Assembly: GCF_001423295.1 (NCBI RefSeq) | Contig: NZ_LMNG01000031.1 | Location: 247,863-311,862 of the forward strand | Direction: 5' to 3' | DNA length: 64,000 nucleotides | Origin: Methylobacterium sp. Leaf112 | GTDB lineage: Bacteria; Pseudomonadota; Alphaproteobacteria; Rhizobiales; Beijerinckiaceae | Part shown: piece by piece, positions 18,121 to 31,430 of the stretch | Layout of the letters: each line of letters begins with the position of its first letter | Numbering within the stretch: the first letter of the stretch is position 1 | Notes under the pieces: model-generated | What the model was told of the DNA's origin: nothing | Database searches by the model: none | Seen by the model: the letters and a program-made list of their open reading frames with translations, nothing else | Made by a program: the position numbers and the translations under genes

Positions 18121-19185
18121 TCAGGATGGGTCGGCGGAGGCCAGGCGCGCGACATGCGCGTCGTAGGCCCGCGCCATCGCCTGCGCGATGGCCGGCGTCG
18201 CGTCGAGGGGTTCGTAGCGCAAGGTCTCCAAACGACCGATGAAGGGCTTCAACGCGCCCGCCATGGCGAGGCCCGCGAACAGCCGCCTGTGACGGATATA
18301 GGTCTTCGGCAGGTCGAACAGGAGGACCGGGGCGCCCGTGCTCACGGCCTCGCCGACCATGTTCGCCGAATCCGACGTGACCACGATGGACTCGGCGAGC
18401 GCCAGCATGGCGACGTAGGGGTTCTCGCCCGTCCCGTCCCAGAAGAACCCGCCCTTGGCCGCGACCAGGGCCTCGAGGGCGTCGCGCAGGTCCGGCGGGG
18501 TGCGGCGCGAGACCGTCAACATCAGCGAGCAGCCACCCTCCGAGAGCTTGGTCAGATCGCGCACGAGGCGGCGCATGTCGGCGTTGCGGTAGGTGAGATG
18601 CCGGCTGTCGCCGCCGATGAGCACGGCGATGCGCGGCCAGGGCAGGCCGGCGAGGCGCGGATCGGGCCGGGCGCGCGCGGCGGCGAGGCGCTTGGCGGAC
18701 ACCTGATGCGGCGCGGTGAGGGTGGTGAAGACGTTCTCCCCCCGCAGGTCGTCGTAATCCGGCACCCAGACGAAGTTGGCGGTCTGCGGTCCCGTGCGCG
18801 GGTCCTTGAGGAACGCTGTGAAGGTTCGTCCCCCCGAGGCTTCGCGGACGGCCCGCAGGTACGGTACCGACCGCCGACCCGAGGCGACGAGGATGTCGGG
18901 CAGCGGCCCCGACAGGGCGCCGCGCGCCCGGCCCGGCCGATCGCCCGGGTCCACCGGCCCCCACGGCGCCATCCAGCCGAAGGGCGGGCGCGGCGTGATG
19001 CGCCGGGTCTCGAAGGCGAGGCCGAGGGTCTCGGCGAGGCCGAGGCACTGGTTCTCGTCGCCGGCCTTGCCGTCGGTGACGATCCAGGTCCTGGCCTGGG
19101 CGATCTCGCGCGGAGGGGAGGGGGTCGTTGCCGGACGGCCGGACGGTGCATGCATCCGGGACGCTTTCGACATCGGCGCCGCCAC
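18121..19185 (-). CDS. Mitochondrial fission ELM1 family protein
   Basis: The 354-residue protein matches the ELM1 family, named for a plant mitochondrial fission factor; the bacterial role is not established. Recognisable segments are WIVTDGKAGDENQCLGLAE near the N-terminus, DILVASGRRSVPYLRA, IAVLIGGDSRHLTY and the glycosyltransferase-like SIVVTSDSANMVGEA and GAPVLLFDL. These resemble the nucleotide-sugar half of GT-B glycosyltransferases, so a glycosyltransferase-like activity is a reasonable inference. The start could be GTG 19185 or ATG 19173. It lies 14 bp upstream of trxB. Confidence 0.8.
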   Translation of the reverse strand: MAAPMSKASRMHAPSGRPATTPSPPREIAQARTWIVTDGKAGDENQCLGLAETLGLAFETRRITPRPPFGWMAPWGPVDPGDRPGRARGALSGPLPDILVASGRRSVPYLRAVREASGGRTFTAFLKDPRTGPQTANFVWVPDYDDLRGENVFTTLTAPHQVSAKRLAAARARPDPRLAGLPWPRIAVLIGGDSRHLTYRNADMRRLVRDLTKLSEGGCSLMLTVSRRTPPDLRDALEALVAAKGGFFWDGTGENPYVAMLALAESIVVTSDSANMVGEAVSTGAPVLLFDLPKTYIRHRRLFAGLAMAGALKPFIGRLETLRYEPLDATPAIAQAMARAYDAHVARLASADPS

Positions 19186-19215
19186 GTCAATCCCGCCGGT
19201 CGGTTCGCCCGACGA

Positions 19216-19728
19216 TCACTGCGACGGCAGGGCCCGCCGAAGCCAGCCGGCGTAATGCGCCGCGATGGCGGTCACCCGCCGACGCTCCGATTCGGGATCG
19301 TACCAGGCCCCCCCGGAACTCGCCGGGACGACGGACAGCTGGGGATGCCGGGCCAGCACCTCGCCACGGCGACCGACGAGGAGGGCCTCCCCGTCGAGAT
19401 AGTCGGAATCCATGCTGCCGCCGAAGCCGCTCCGGCCCTGGTTGCCGACATAGGGGTTCATCGACAGGCTGCGCAGGCGCACCACCAGGGTCGGGCCGCG
19501 CCCACCGGAAACATCGGCGAACTCGGCGCGCAGGGCCTGGGTAAGATCGTCCTGAAGCGCCCGGGCGCGGGGACCGTCCCCCTGGGCGAGGAGGGGTCCG
19601 ACATCGACGCGGATGCCGGACAGCCGCTCGCCCCCGAGGCTCGGCAGACCCTGGGCCGAAGCCGGGGCGGCGAGGGAGAGGAGGCCGAGAAGGCCTCCCG
19701 TCCCGGCCCAGCGCAACAGGCGGCGCAC
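19216..19728 (-). CDS. Small exported protein of unknown function
   Basis: The 170-residue product has a clear signal peptide: basic start (VRRLLRWAG), hydrophobic core and a probable cleavage site after PASAQG. The mature part includes GIRVDVGPLLAQGDG and a region RLRSLSMNPYVGNQGRSGFGG; it looks soluble and periplasmic. I do not recognise a domain. The likely start is GTG 19728, eight bases after the greA stop, so it is probably co-transcribed with greA. The stop precedes the ELM1-family gene by 30 bp. Function unknown. Confidence 0.7.
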   Translation of the reverse strand: MRRLLRWAGTGGLLGLLSLAAPASAQGLPSLGGERLSGIRVDVGPLLAQGDGPRARALQDDLTQALRAEFADVSGGRGPTLVVRLRSLSMNPYVGNQGRSGFGGSMDSDYLDGEALLVGRRGEVLARHPQLSVVPASSGGAWYDPESERRRVTAIAAHYAGWLRRALPSQ

Positions 19729-19736
19729 GACGACGC

Positions 19737-20219
19737 TCAGGCGCCGTACTGGACGGCGACGACCTCGTAGGACTTGCCGCCGCCGGGCGTCGTCACTTCG
19801 ACGGTGTCGCCCACACCCTTGCCGATGAGGGCGCGGGCGATGGGGGAGGTGATGGACACGAGGCCCGAGCGCACGTCGGCCTCCGGCTCGCCGACGAGCT
19901 GGTAGGTCTTCTCTTCCTCGGTGTCCTCGTCGACGAGCTTCACCGTGGCGCCGAACTTGATCTTGGTCCCGGAGAGCTTGGTGACGTCGATCACCTCGGC
20001 GCGCGCGATCATGCTTTCGAGTTCCATGACGCGGCCCTCGTTGTGGGACTGCGCCTCCTTGGCGGCATGGTACTCGGCGTTCTCCGATAGGTCGCCGAGG
20101 GCTCGTGCCTCGGAGATCGCCTGGATGATGCGCTGGCGCTCCACCTGCTGGCGGTGCTTCAACTCCTGCTCCAGCGCCGCGTAGCCGCGCACCGTCATCG
20201 GAACCTTGTCTATGGTCAT
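19737..20219 (-). CDS. greA: Transcription elongation factor GreA
   Basis: GreA enters the RNA polymerase secondary channel and stimulates cleavage of backtracked RNA. The 160-residue protein has the N-terminal coiled coil with conserved tip GDLSENAEYHAAKE (the acidic D/E pair that positions magnesium) and the C-terminal FKBP-like domain (SITSPIARALIGKGVGDTVEV). ATG 20219 gives the family N-terminus MTIDKVPMTVRGY. carB lies 120 bp upstream on the same strand, and a strong hairpin sits between them just before the greA start. Confidence 0.96.
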   Translation of the reverse strand: MTIDKVPMTVRGYAALEQELKHRQQVERQRIIQAISEARALGDLSENAEYHAAKEAQSHNEGRVMELESMIARAEVIDVTKLSGTKIKFGATVKLVDEDTEEEKTYQLVGEPEADVRSGLVSITSPIARALIGKGVGDTVEVTTPGGGKSYEVVAVQYGA

Positions 20220-20240
20220 CGTCTCGCGCCACAATGAAGA

Positions 20241-20274
20241 GGCCCGAAGGGAGCGCAATCGCTCCCCCCGGGCC
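20241..20274 (-). terminator. Strong hairpin between carB and greA (terminator or attenuator)
   Basis: Sequence 20241-20255 pairs with 20260-20274: a long, mostly perfect GC stem with a 4-nt loop, lying 21 bp before the greA start. On the coding strand it is followed by TCTTCATT, a weak U-tract. It may end carB transcription or attenuate read-through into greA. Confidence 0.6.
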
Positions 20275-20339
20275 AGAATAAGATCGTCCAGAACCTAATG
20301 CGTCGCGGCCGTGACGCAAGTCACCCGCAACGCGATGAT

Positions 20340-23825
<3,486 letters not shown>

Positions 23826-24143
23826 CGGGGGCCCTGGCTTGCGGGCACGCGCCCAGGCACACGCGGCGCCACCATCGGGGGCTGCCGTGTGCGGGCGCGA
23901 GCGGCGTGGATTGTCGTTAGGCTTCGCGTCTACACGCCGCCGCCCGGTTTTGGAAGGGCGGAGCGGTGGGCGCCGTCAGCCATACGCAGGAACCATGCCC
24001 GCCGCCGGCCCCCAAGATCTTCTTACGAATAGAACTGTTTGAATTCGTAAGTATCGGCGAATTTGCCCGACATTGTGCGTTGCTATATTTGCGCAAGATC
24101 GACGAAACGCGTCGATATTCTTCAGAATCATTCGAGGAAACGC
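23826..24143. promoter_or_regulatory. Divergent intergenic region, carB and pseudoazurin promoters
   Basis: This 318-bp gap separates leftward carB from the rightward pseudoazurin remnant. Bases 24010-24130 are AT-rich and contain TTGCCC (24063) followed by TATATT, a loose sigma-70-like pair with short spacing. No gene is supported here. Confidence 0.4.
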
Positions 24144-24589
24144 ATGACGAAGCTCACCCTGCTCGCCGGAACGGTCACCCTGTGCGCGACCCTCGGCACG
24201 GCCGCGATGGCGGCCGAGTTCACGGTCAAGACCCTCGACAGCGGCGCGGACGGCATGATGGTGTTCGAGCCCGCCCTGGTGAAGCTGCCGGCGGGCGACA
24301 GCATCCGCTTCACCCCAACGGACAAGGGGCACAACGCCGAGCTGATCAAGGGCATGGCGCCCGAGGGCGCGGCGACGTTCAAGACCGTGGTCGTCAAGGA
24401 GGAGGAGAGGTGGTGACCTTCGACAAGCCGGGCGTCTACGGCATCAAGTGCGCGCCGCACTACATCATGGGGATGATCGGCCTGGTGGTGGTGGGGGACC
24501 AGACGGCGAACCTCGACGCCGCCAAGGCCGTTCCGCATGACATAATCGCAACGAAGCGGTTCGAGCCGCTGTTCGCGAAGGTGCAATAG
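24144..24589 (+). pseudogene. Pseudoazurin (type 1 blue copper protein), frameshifted
   Basis: Pseudoazurins are periplasmic cupredoxins carrying electrons to terminal reductases. Frame 1 (24144-24416) encodes a signal peptide (MTKLTLLAGTVTLC, cleavage near AMAAE), MVFEPALVKLPAGDS and TPTDKGHNAELIKGM, which holds the first copper histidine. It then ends at a TGA after KEEERW. The rest (VVTFDKPGVYGIKCAPHYIMGMIGL, with the Cys, His and Met ligands) continues in another frame from about 24410 to the TAG at 24589. One missing base in the purine-rich run 24396-24410 explains it; restoring one A would read KEEEKVVTF. All four copper ligands are preserved across the break, so it is a very recent mutation or a sequencing error. 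Confidence 0.85.
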
Positions 24590-24601
24590 GCACGCTCGCG
24601 G

Positions 24602-24627
24602 GCCGGAGGTGATCGTCCGCCTCCGGC
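24602..24627. terminator. Hairpin between convergent genes
   Basis: An 8-bp perfect stem (GCCGGAGG 24602-24609 with CCTCCGGC 24620-24627) lies between the pseudoazurin remnant and the convergent membrane-protein gene. No U-run follows, so bidirectional terminator function is likely but not certain. Confidence 0.5.
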
Positions 24628-24640
24628 AGGTTCGCTGAAC

Positions 24641-25018
24641 TTAAAGGCCGGCGTAGAGTGCGGCCACAGCCCGGTCGATGGACAGGGTGAACACCCCGAA
24701 GGCCACGACGGCGGCGGCGGCGAATTCCAGGGCGGCGCTGGATAGCGTCTGGCTGCGGCGCAGGAGTTCGCGGCCGAAGAACAGGCTCACCCAGGCGATG
24801 GTGAGAACCGCCGGCAGGACGAACAGGAAGGACAGGGTGCTCTCGACGCGGTCGAGCCCGGCGGCGGGGTCGATGAGGGCCCGGATGTTGCGCACCCACG
24901 GCGCGTAGCAAGCCGCGTACAGGGTGGTCATCCAAGACAGGCCGACACCGACGCCGAGATGGAAAGTGAAGAGGCGATGCAGGCGCGAGAAGTCGTCGCG
25001 CGCGTCGTCGAAGGTCAT
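24641..25018 (-). CDS. Small membrane protein of unknown function
   Basis: The 125-residue product has an acidic, soluble-looking N-terminus (MTFDDARDDFSRLHR) and three hydrophobic segments, roughly residues 18-38, 62-84 and 93-115. A short loop (RNIRALIDPAAGLDRVEST) lies between the first two. No catalytic motif or family is recognised. It is flanked by the pseudoazurin remnant (convergent) and carA (same strand), with about 190 bp before carA's end, so it may have its own promoter. Confidence 0.65.
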   Translation of the reverse strand: MTFDDARDDFSRLHRLFTFHLGVGVGLSWMTTLYAACYAPWVRNIRALIDPAAGLDRVESTLSFLFVLPAVLTIAWVSLFFGRELLRRSQTLSSAALEFAAAAVVAFGVFTLSIDRAVAALYAGL

Positions 25019-25209
25019 GTGGAGATCCCCGCCATCGGTCCGGTTCGGGCCCGCGCGACGAAGCTTCGAGCGTCGTCCTTAGCGGGCCGTTAACGGTGCG
25101 GGGATGCCCGGCAATGCCGGACATTTTGTGACGCGCTCCGGTCCATATCGGGGCAGGTGGCTCGCACAGACCGGACTGGAGCGACCCCCGACGCGGCCGG
25201 CCGCCGACC

Positions 25210-26457
25210 TCACTCCGCCACGGCGTGGAGCGTCTCGGGCTTGCCCGCCCGCATCAGGGCGACGAAGCGCTCGAACAGGTAGTGGCTGTCGCGCGGCCCC
25301 GGCGAGGCCTCGGGGTGATGCTGCACCGAGAAGGCCGGGCGGTCGGTGAGCGAAAGGCCGCAATTCGAGCCGTCGAACAGCGACACGTGGGTCTCCACCG
25401 CGGTTGCCGGCAGGCTCCCCGGATCGACGGCGAAGCCGTGGTTCATCGACACGATCTCGACCTTGCCGGTGGTCTTGTCCTTCACCGGATGGTTGGCGCC
25501 GTGGTGGCCTTGCGCCATCTTCACCGTGCGGCCACCGAGCGCCAGGCCCATGAGCTGGTGCCCGAGGCAGATGCCGAAGGTCGGCACCTTCTCGGACAGG
25601 AGTTCGCGGATCACCGGCACGGCGTATTCGCCCGTCGCCGCCGGGTCGCCGGGGCCGTTCGACAGGAACACGCCGTCGGGCTTCATCGCCATGATCTCGG
25701 CCGCACTCGTGGTGGCGGGCACGACGGTGACGTCGCAGCCGGCTTGCGCCAGCAGGCGCAGGATGTTGCGCTTCACGCCGTAATCGATGGCCACGACCTT
25801 CAGGCCCTGGCCGGCCGGGCGGTCGCCGTAGCCGGTCTTCACGCCCCAGGTGGTCTGCGACCAGGCGGAGGTCTCGCGGCTGGTCACCGGCGGCACGAGG
25901 TCGAGGCCCTCCATGGGGGCCAAGGCGGCGGCGCGCGCCTTCAGCGCCTCGCGGTCGAAGCTGCCGTCCGGAGCGTTGGCGATGACGGCGTTGGGCATGC
26001 CATGGTCGCGGATCAGGGCGGTGAGCGCGCGGGTGTCCACCCCGGTGATGCCCACGATGCCGCGCGCCTTCAGCCAGGCGTCGAGGTGGCTCGACGAGCG
26101 CCAGCTCGACGGGTTGGTCACCGCCGAGGCGATGACGGCGCCGCGCACGCCCGAGGCCGGGGCGGCGTCGAGGCTTTCCAGATCCTCGTCGTTGGTGCCG
26201 GTGTTGCCGATATGGGGAAACGTGAAGGTGACGATCTGTCCGGCATAGGACGGGTCGGTCAGGATCTCCTGATAGCCGGTCATCGCCGTGTTGAAGCAGA
26301 CCTCGCCGTCGGCGGCCCCGGTCTGGCCGATGCCGAACCCTTCGAGGATCGTGCCGTCGGCGAGAACCAGGAGGGCGGTGGCGACGGGCTCGGCCCAGGG
26401 GGCCGGGGAGGGTGCGGCGGTGGCGGGGTGCGCGCGGGCGCCTTCATCTTGCAGCAT
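25210..26457 (-). CDS. carA: Carbamoyl-phosphate synthase small subunit
   Basis: CarA hydrolyses glutamine and channels ammonia to CarB. The 415-residue protein has an N-terminal CPSase domain (GTILEGFGIGQ, then TGYQEILTDPSYAGQ) and a C-terminal class I glutamine amidotransferase with nucleophile Cys297 in FGICLGHQ and the His/Glu pair in QHHPEASPGP. The start at ATG 26457 fits an N-terminal extension (MLQDEGARAHPATA) longer than in enterobacteria. The frame stays open to 26523, but that part overlaps the dyad repeats. It is divergent from yqeY and close to, but not in one operon with, carB. Confidence 0.96.
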   Translation of the reverse strand: MLQDEGARAHPATAAPSPAPWAEPVATALLVLADGTILEGFGIGQTGAADGEVCFNTAMTGYQEILTDPSYAGQIVTFTFPHIGNTGTNDEDLESLDAAPASGVRGAVIASAVTNPSSWRSSSHLDAWLKARGIVGITGVDTRALTALIRDHGMPNAVIANAPDGSFDREALKARAAALAPMEGLDLVPPVTSRETSAWSQTTWGVKTGYGDRPAGQGLKVVAIDYGVKRNILRLLAQAGCDVTVVPATTSAAEIMAMKPDGVFLSNGPGDPAATGEYAVPVIRELLSEKVPTFGICLGHQLMGLALGGRTVKMAQGHHGANHPVKDKTTGKVEIVSMNHGFAVDPGSLPATAVETHVSLFDGSNCGLSLTDRPAFSVQHHPEASPGPRDSHYLFERFVALMRAGKPETLHAVAE

Positions 26458-26492
26458 CGGCGTGATCTCGCTTATGTCCGGCCGATCCCGGC

Positions 26493-26526
26493 GCCGTGCG
26501 ACACGGCGCAAGCCGTGCGACACGGC
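26493..26526. repeat. Two tandem copies of a 15-bp perfect dyad upstream of carA
   Basis: GCCGTGCGACACGGC occurs at 26493-26507 and again at 26512-26526; each copy is a perfect 6-bp inverted repeat around CGA, and copies are spaced 19 bp start to start. They lie 36 bp upstream of the carA start in the divergent carA/yqeY gap. They could be paired operator sites or two small RNA hairpins in a leader. Confidence 0.75.
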
Positions 26527-26660
26527 ACACGCGGGTGGCTTGTCGTGCGGCGCTCATACCGAGCGGGCGGCGATGGGGTCAATGTGGCCCCACGCACCCA
26601 CCGGCTCAAGACGCGCGATCCACTCAGCAATTCACAGACCAGCCCGATCAGGAGACTTCC

Positions 26661-27122
26661 ATGCTGCGCGCCCGCCTCACCACCGAGATGAAAGAGGCCA
26701 TGAAGGCCGGCGACAAGGCGAAACTCGCCACCGTGCGGATGATCCAGGCCGCCCTGAAGGACAAGGACATCGAGGCGCGAGGGCTGGGCAAGGAACAGCC
26801 CACCGACGAGGAGATCCTCGCGCTCCTCCAGAAGATGATCAAGCAGCGCAACGAATCGGCCGGCGTCTACGATCAGGGCGGCCGCCCGGAACTCGCCGAG
26901 AACGAGCGCGCCGAGGCTGCGATCATTGCCGGGTACCTGCCCCAGCAGATGGACGAGGCCGAAACCCGCGCCGCCATCGAAGCCGCCGTCGCCGAGACGG
27001 GCGCCGCCGGCCCCAAGGACATGGGCAAGGTCATCGCGTCCCTGAAGGCGGCCTATGCCGGCCGGATGGATTTCGGCAAGGCGAGCGGGCTGGTGAAAGA
27101 GGTGCTGAACGCCAAGGCGTGA
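26661..27122 (+). CDS. GatB/YqeY domain-containing protein
   Basis: The 153-residue protein is a YqeY-type homologue of the tRNA-binding tail of GatB. It is helical and charged (MLRARLTTEMKEAMKAGDKAKL, then KDKDIEARG, then AEAAIIAGYLPQQM) and ends with the family pattern GPKDMGKVIASLKAAYAGRMD. The role is unproven; linkage to dnaG and rpoD is common in alphaproteobacteria. ATG 26661 is preceded by a good Shine-Dalgarno (CAGGAG near 26650). It is divergent from carA and followed by dnaG after 80 bp on the same strand. Confidence 0.92.
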   Translation: MLRARLTTEMKEAMKAGDKAKLATVRMIQAALKDKDIEARGLGKEQPTDEEILALLQKMIKQRNESAGVYDQGGRPELAENERAEAAIIAGYLPQQMDEAETRAAIEAAVAETGAAGPKDMGKVIASLKAAYAGRMDFGKASGLVKEVLNAKA

Positions 27123-27202
27123 GGCGAGGCGGCAGGCCGCGACGCTCGGCGTTCGGGACTCCTTAAGTCCCTTCGGCTAAACTGGACGGCCGCAGAGGTC
27201 CC

Positions 27203-29128
27203 ATGCGCTATCCGCCCCACATCCTCGAAGAGATCCGCGCGCGCCTGCCCGCCTCCGACGTGGTCGGGCGCCGCGTCCGGCTGAAGAAGGCGGGGCGCGA
27301 GTGGCGCGGCCTGTCGCCGTTCAACGCCGAGAAATCGCCGTCGTTCTACGTCAACGACCAGAAGCAGTTCTACCACTGCTTCTCGAGCGGAAAACACGGC
27401 GACGTGTTCACCTTCCTGATGGAGACGGAAGGGCTGAGCTTTCCCGAGGCCGTCGAGCGCCTGGCCTCGGAGGCCGGCGTCAGCCTGCCGACCCCGAGTG
27501 CCGACACCCGGGAAATGGAGACGAAGCGCGCCGGCGCCCTCGACATCATGGAGATGGCGGCCGCGTTCTACGAGGCGCAGCTCGCCGGGAGCGCCGGGAT
27601 CGAGGCCCGGGCCTATCTCGACCGGCGCCAGCTCGGACTCGACACCCGCGCGCGGTTCCGCCTCGGCTACGCGCCGAACGACCGCTACGCTCTTCGCGAT
27701 CATCTGGCCGCCAAGGAGGTGTCCAAGGAAATGATGGCCGAGCTCGGCCTGATCGTGACCGGCGACGACATCAAGGTGCCGTACGACAAGTTTCGCGACC
27801 GGGTGATGTTTCCCATCACCGATTCGCGCGGACGCGTCATCGCCTTCGGCGGCCGGGCGATGCAGAAGGACGCCAAGGCGAAGTACATGAACTCGCCGGA
27901 GACGCCGCTCTTCCACAAGGGCCAGCTCCTCTACAACCTGCACGGCGCGCGGAAGGCGGCCCACGATCGCGGTACCATCATCGCCGTCGAGGGCTACGTC
28001 GACGTCATCGCCATGACGCTGGCGGGCCACCCGAACGCCGTGGCGGGCCTCGGCACCGCGCTGACGGAGGAGCAGGTCGCGCTGCTGTGGCGCCACGGCG
28101 ACGAGCCGATCCTGTGTTTCGACGGGGACGGCGCCGGTCAGCGCGCCGCCTTTCGGGCGCTGGACGTCGCCCTGCCGGGCCTGACGCCGGGCAAATCCCT
28201 GCGCTTCGCCATGCTGCCCGAGGGGCAGGACCCCGACGACCTCCTGCGCTCCGAGGGCAAGGCCGCCATCGACCGGGTGCTGGAGGGCGCGCGCCCCCTG
28301 GTGGAAGTGCTGTGGTCGCGGGCGACCGAGGGCGCGCCCCTCGACACGCCCGAGCGCCGGGCAGGCCTCGCCAAGATCCTGCGCGAGATGGTGGCGGGCA
28401 TCCGCGACGAGACCGTGCGGGGGTTCTACCGCGACGAGATCGAGGGCCGCCTGCGCGCGCTCTCACCCCAGTCGAACCAGGGCCGACGCGGCCCGTGGGA
28501 GCCCCGACAGGGCGGCGGCGGGGGCCGGCCGGCCTACCAGCGGACCCCGCGCCCGGGCGATCCGCCGCCGTCGCCGCGCATCACCACCAAGTTCAACCCG
28601 CTCTATGCGGGCGAGACCAACGCCGCCGGCCCCGTGGCGTTTCGCGACCGCGAGGCGATGATCGTGTCGAGCCTCCTCGTCCACCCGGAACTCCTCGGCA
28701 TCGAGGCGGAGGATCTCGCCGAACTCGAACTCGGCGATTCCGACGCGCAGGCCCTGCGCTCGCTGCTCCTCGACAGCCACGCCGATGCCGGACAGCCCGG
28801 CGTCGAGGTCCTGGAGGCCCGCCTGCGGCGCACCGGACTGGTCGAGGCGTCGGAACGACTGGCCACTCATGTGCGCCCCGGGGACCGATGGACCCTTGAC
28901 GCGCATGCCGATCCCGTGCGTCTCGAAGACGCATTGCGTCAGGCCGTGATCTTGCACCGCAAGTCCGGCGCGCTAAATAGCGAACTTCGCTTGGCGGAAC
29001 ACGCCCTGGCCGAGGACTTCACGGAGGCGAACTTCGCTTGGCTGTGTGACGTGAAGCAACGTATGGCCGTGGTCGCCGGAGCGGAGGCGGAGGAGGACGG
29101 GTCCGACGCCGATGCGGCAGCGGGCTAG
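27203..29128 (+). CDS. dnaG: DNA primase
   Basis: DnaG synthesises RNA primers for replication and works with the DnaB helicase. The 641-residue protein has an N-terminal CHC2 zinc-finger fold, a TOPRIM catalytic core (AVEGYVDVIAM with the conserved Glu, and FDGDGAGQRAA with the Asp pair) and a C-terminal helicase-interaction region after a Pro/Arg/Gly-rich linker (about residues 425-470). In the CHC2 region three of four zinc ligands are replaced: the usual CPFH and CFGC read SPFN (Ser38, Asn41) and CFSS (Cys59, Ser62). I believe this is widespread in related alphaproteobacteria. ATG 27203 has an AGAGG Shine-Dalgarno. Confidence 0.96.
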   Translation: MRYPPHILEEIRARLPASDVVGRRVRLKKAGREWRGLSPFNAEKSPSFYVNDQKQFYHCFSSGKHGDVFTFLMETEGLSFPEAVERLASEAGVSLPTPSADTREMETKRAGALDIMEMAAAFYEAQLAGSAGIEARAYLDRRQLGLDTRARFRLGYAPNDRYALRDHLAAKEVSKEMMAELGLIVTGDDIKVPYDKFRDRVMFPITDSRGRVIAFGGRAMQKDAKAKYMNSPETPLFHKGQLLYNLHGARKAAHDRGTIIAVEGYVDVIAMTLAGHPNAVAGLGTALTEEQVALLWRHGDEPILCFDGDGAGQRAAFRALDVALPGLTPGKSLRFAMLPEGQDPDDLLRSEGKAAIDRVLEGARPLVEVLWSRATEGAPLDTPERRAGLAKILREMVAGIRDETVRGFYRDEIEGRLRALSPQSNQGRRGPWEPRQGGGGGRPAYQRTPRPGDPPPSPRITTKFNPLYAGETNAAGPVAFRDREAMIVSSLLVHPELLGIEAEDLAELELGDSDAQALRSLLLDSHADAGQPGVEVLEARLRRTGLVEASERLATHVRPGDRWTLDAHADPVRLEDALRQAVILHRKSGALNSELRLAEHALAEDFTEANFAWLCDVKQRMAVVAGAEAEEDGSDADAAAG

Positions 29129-29326
29129 GCCTTCGAAGGAATGGAATTCTCGCGCCGAAGGCGGCGCATGGTTAACAATCGGTCAAGCGTCTCGCTTGCA
29201 TACCGGGATCTGAGATCGACGCGGGCGCTTTTCGGCGTTCCGCACACCATATGCATTGCAACGTCGTAGACGCGGAGTGAGCCACACACTCCCGCGCGAC
29301 ATTGCCACGACAACCATAGGCGGACC

Positions 29327-31327
<2,001 letters not shown>

Positions 31328-31333
31328 AGTCGT

Positions 31334-31362
31334 AAAAAGGCGGCCCGGTAGGCCGCCTTTTT
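31334..31362. terminator. Strong Rho-independent terminator after rpoD
   Basis: AAAAAGGCGGCC (31334-31345) pairs perfectly with GGCCGCCTTTTT (31351-31362) around a 5-nt loop, giving a GC stem with a T-tract on the plus side and an A-tract that works on the other strand. It starts 7 bases after the rpoD stop. Confidence 0.95.
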
Positions 31363-31430
31363 CGATTCAATGCATCGCCGTACGTTCAGTCAGCGGCCTT
31401 CGGCATGTTGCGCCAAGTCGAACTGTCTCG

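Noticed and set aside
24055..24110. Possible FNR/Crp-type operator near TTGCGCAAGATCGA upstream of the pseudoazurin remnant
   Set aside because: Only one half-site resembles the consensus; too weak to claim.
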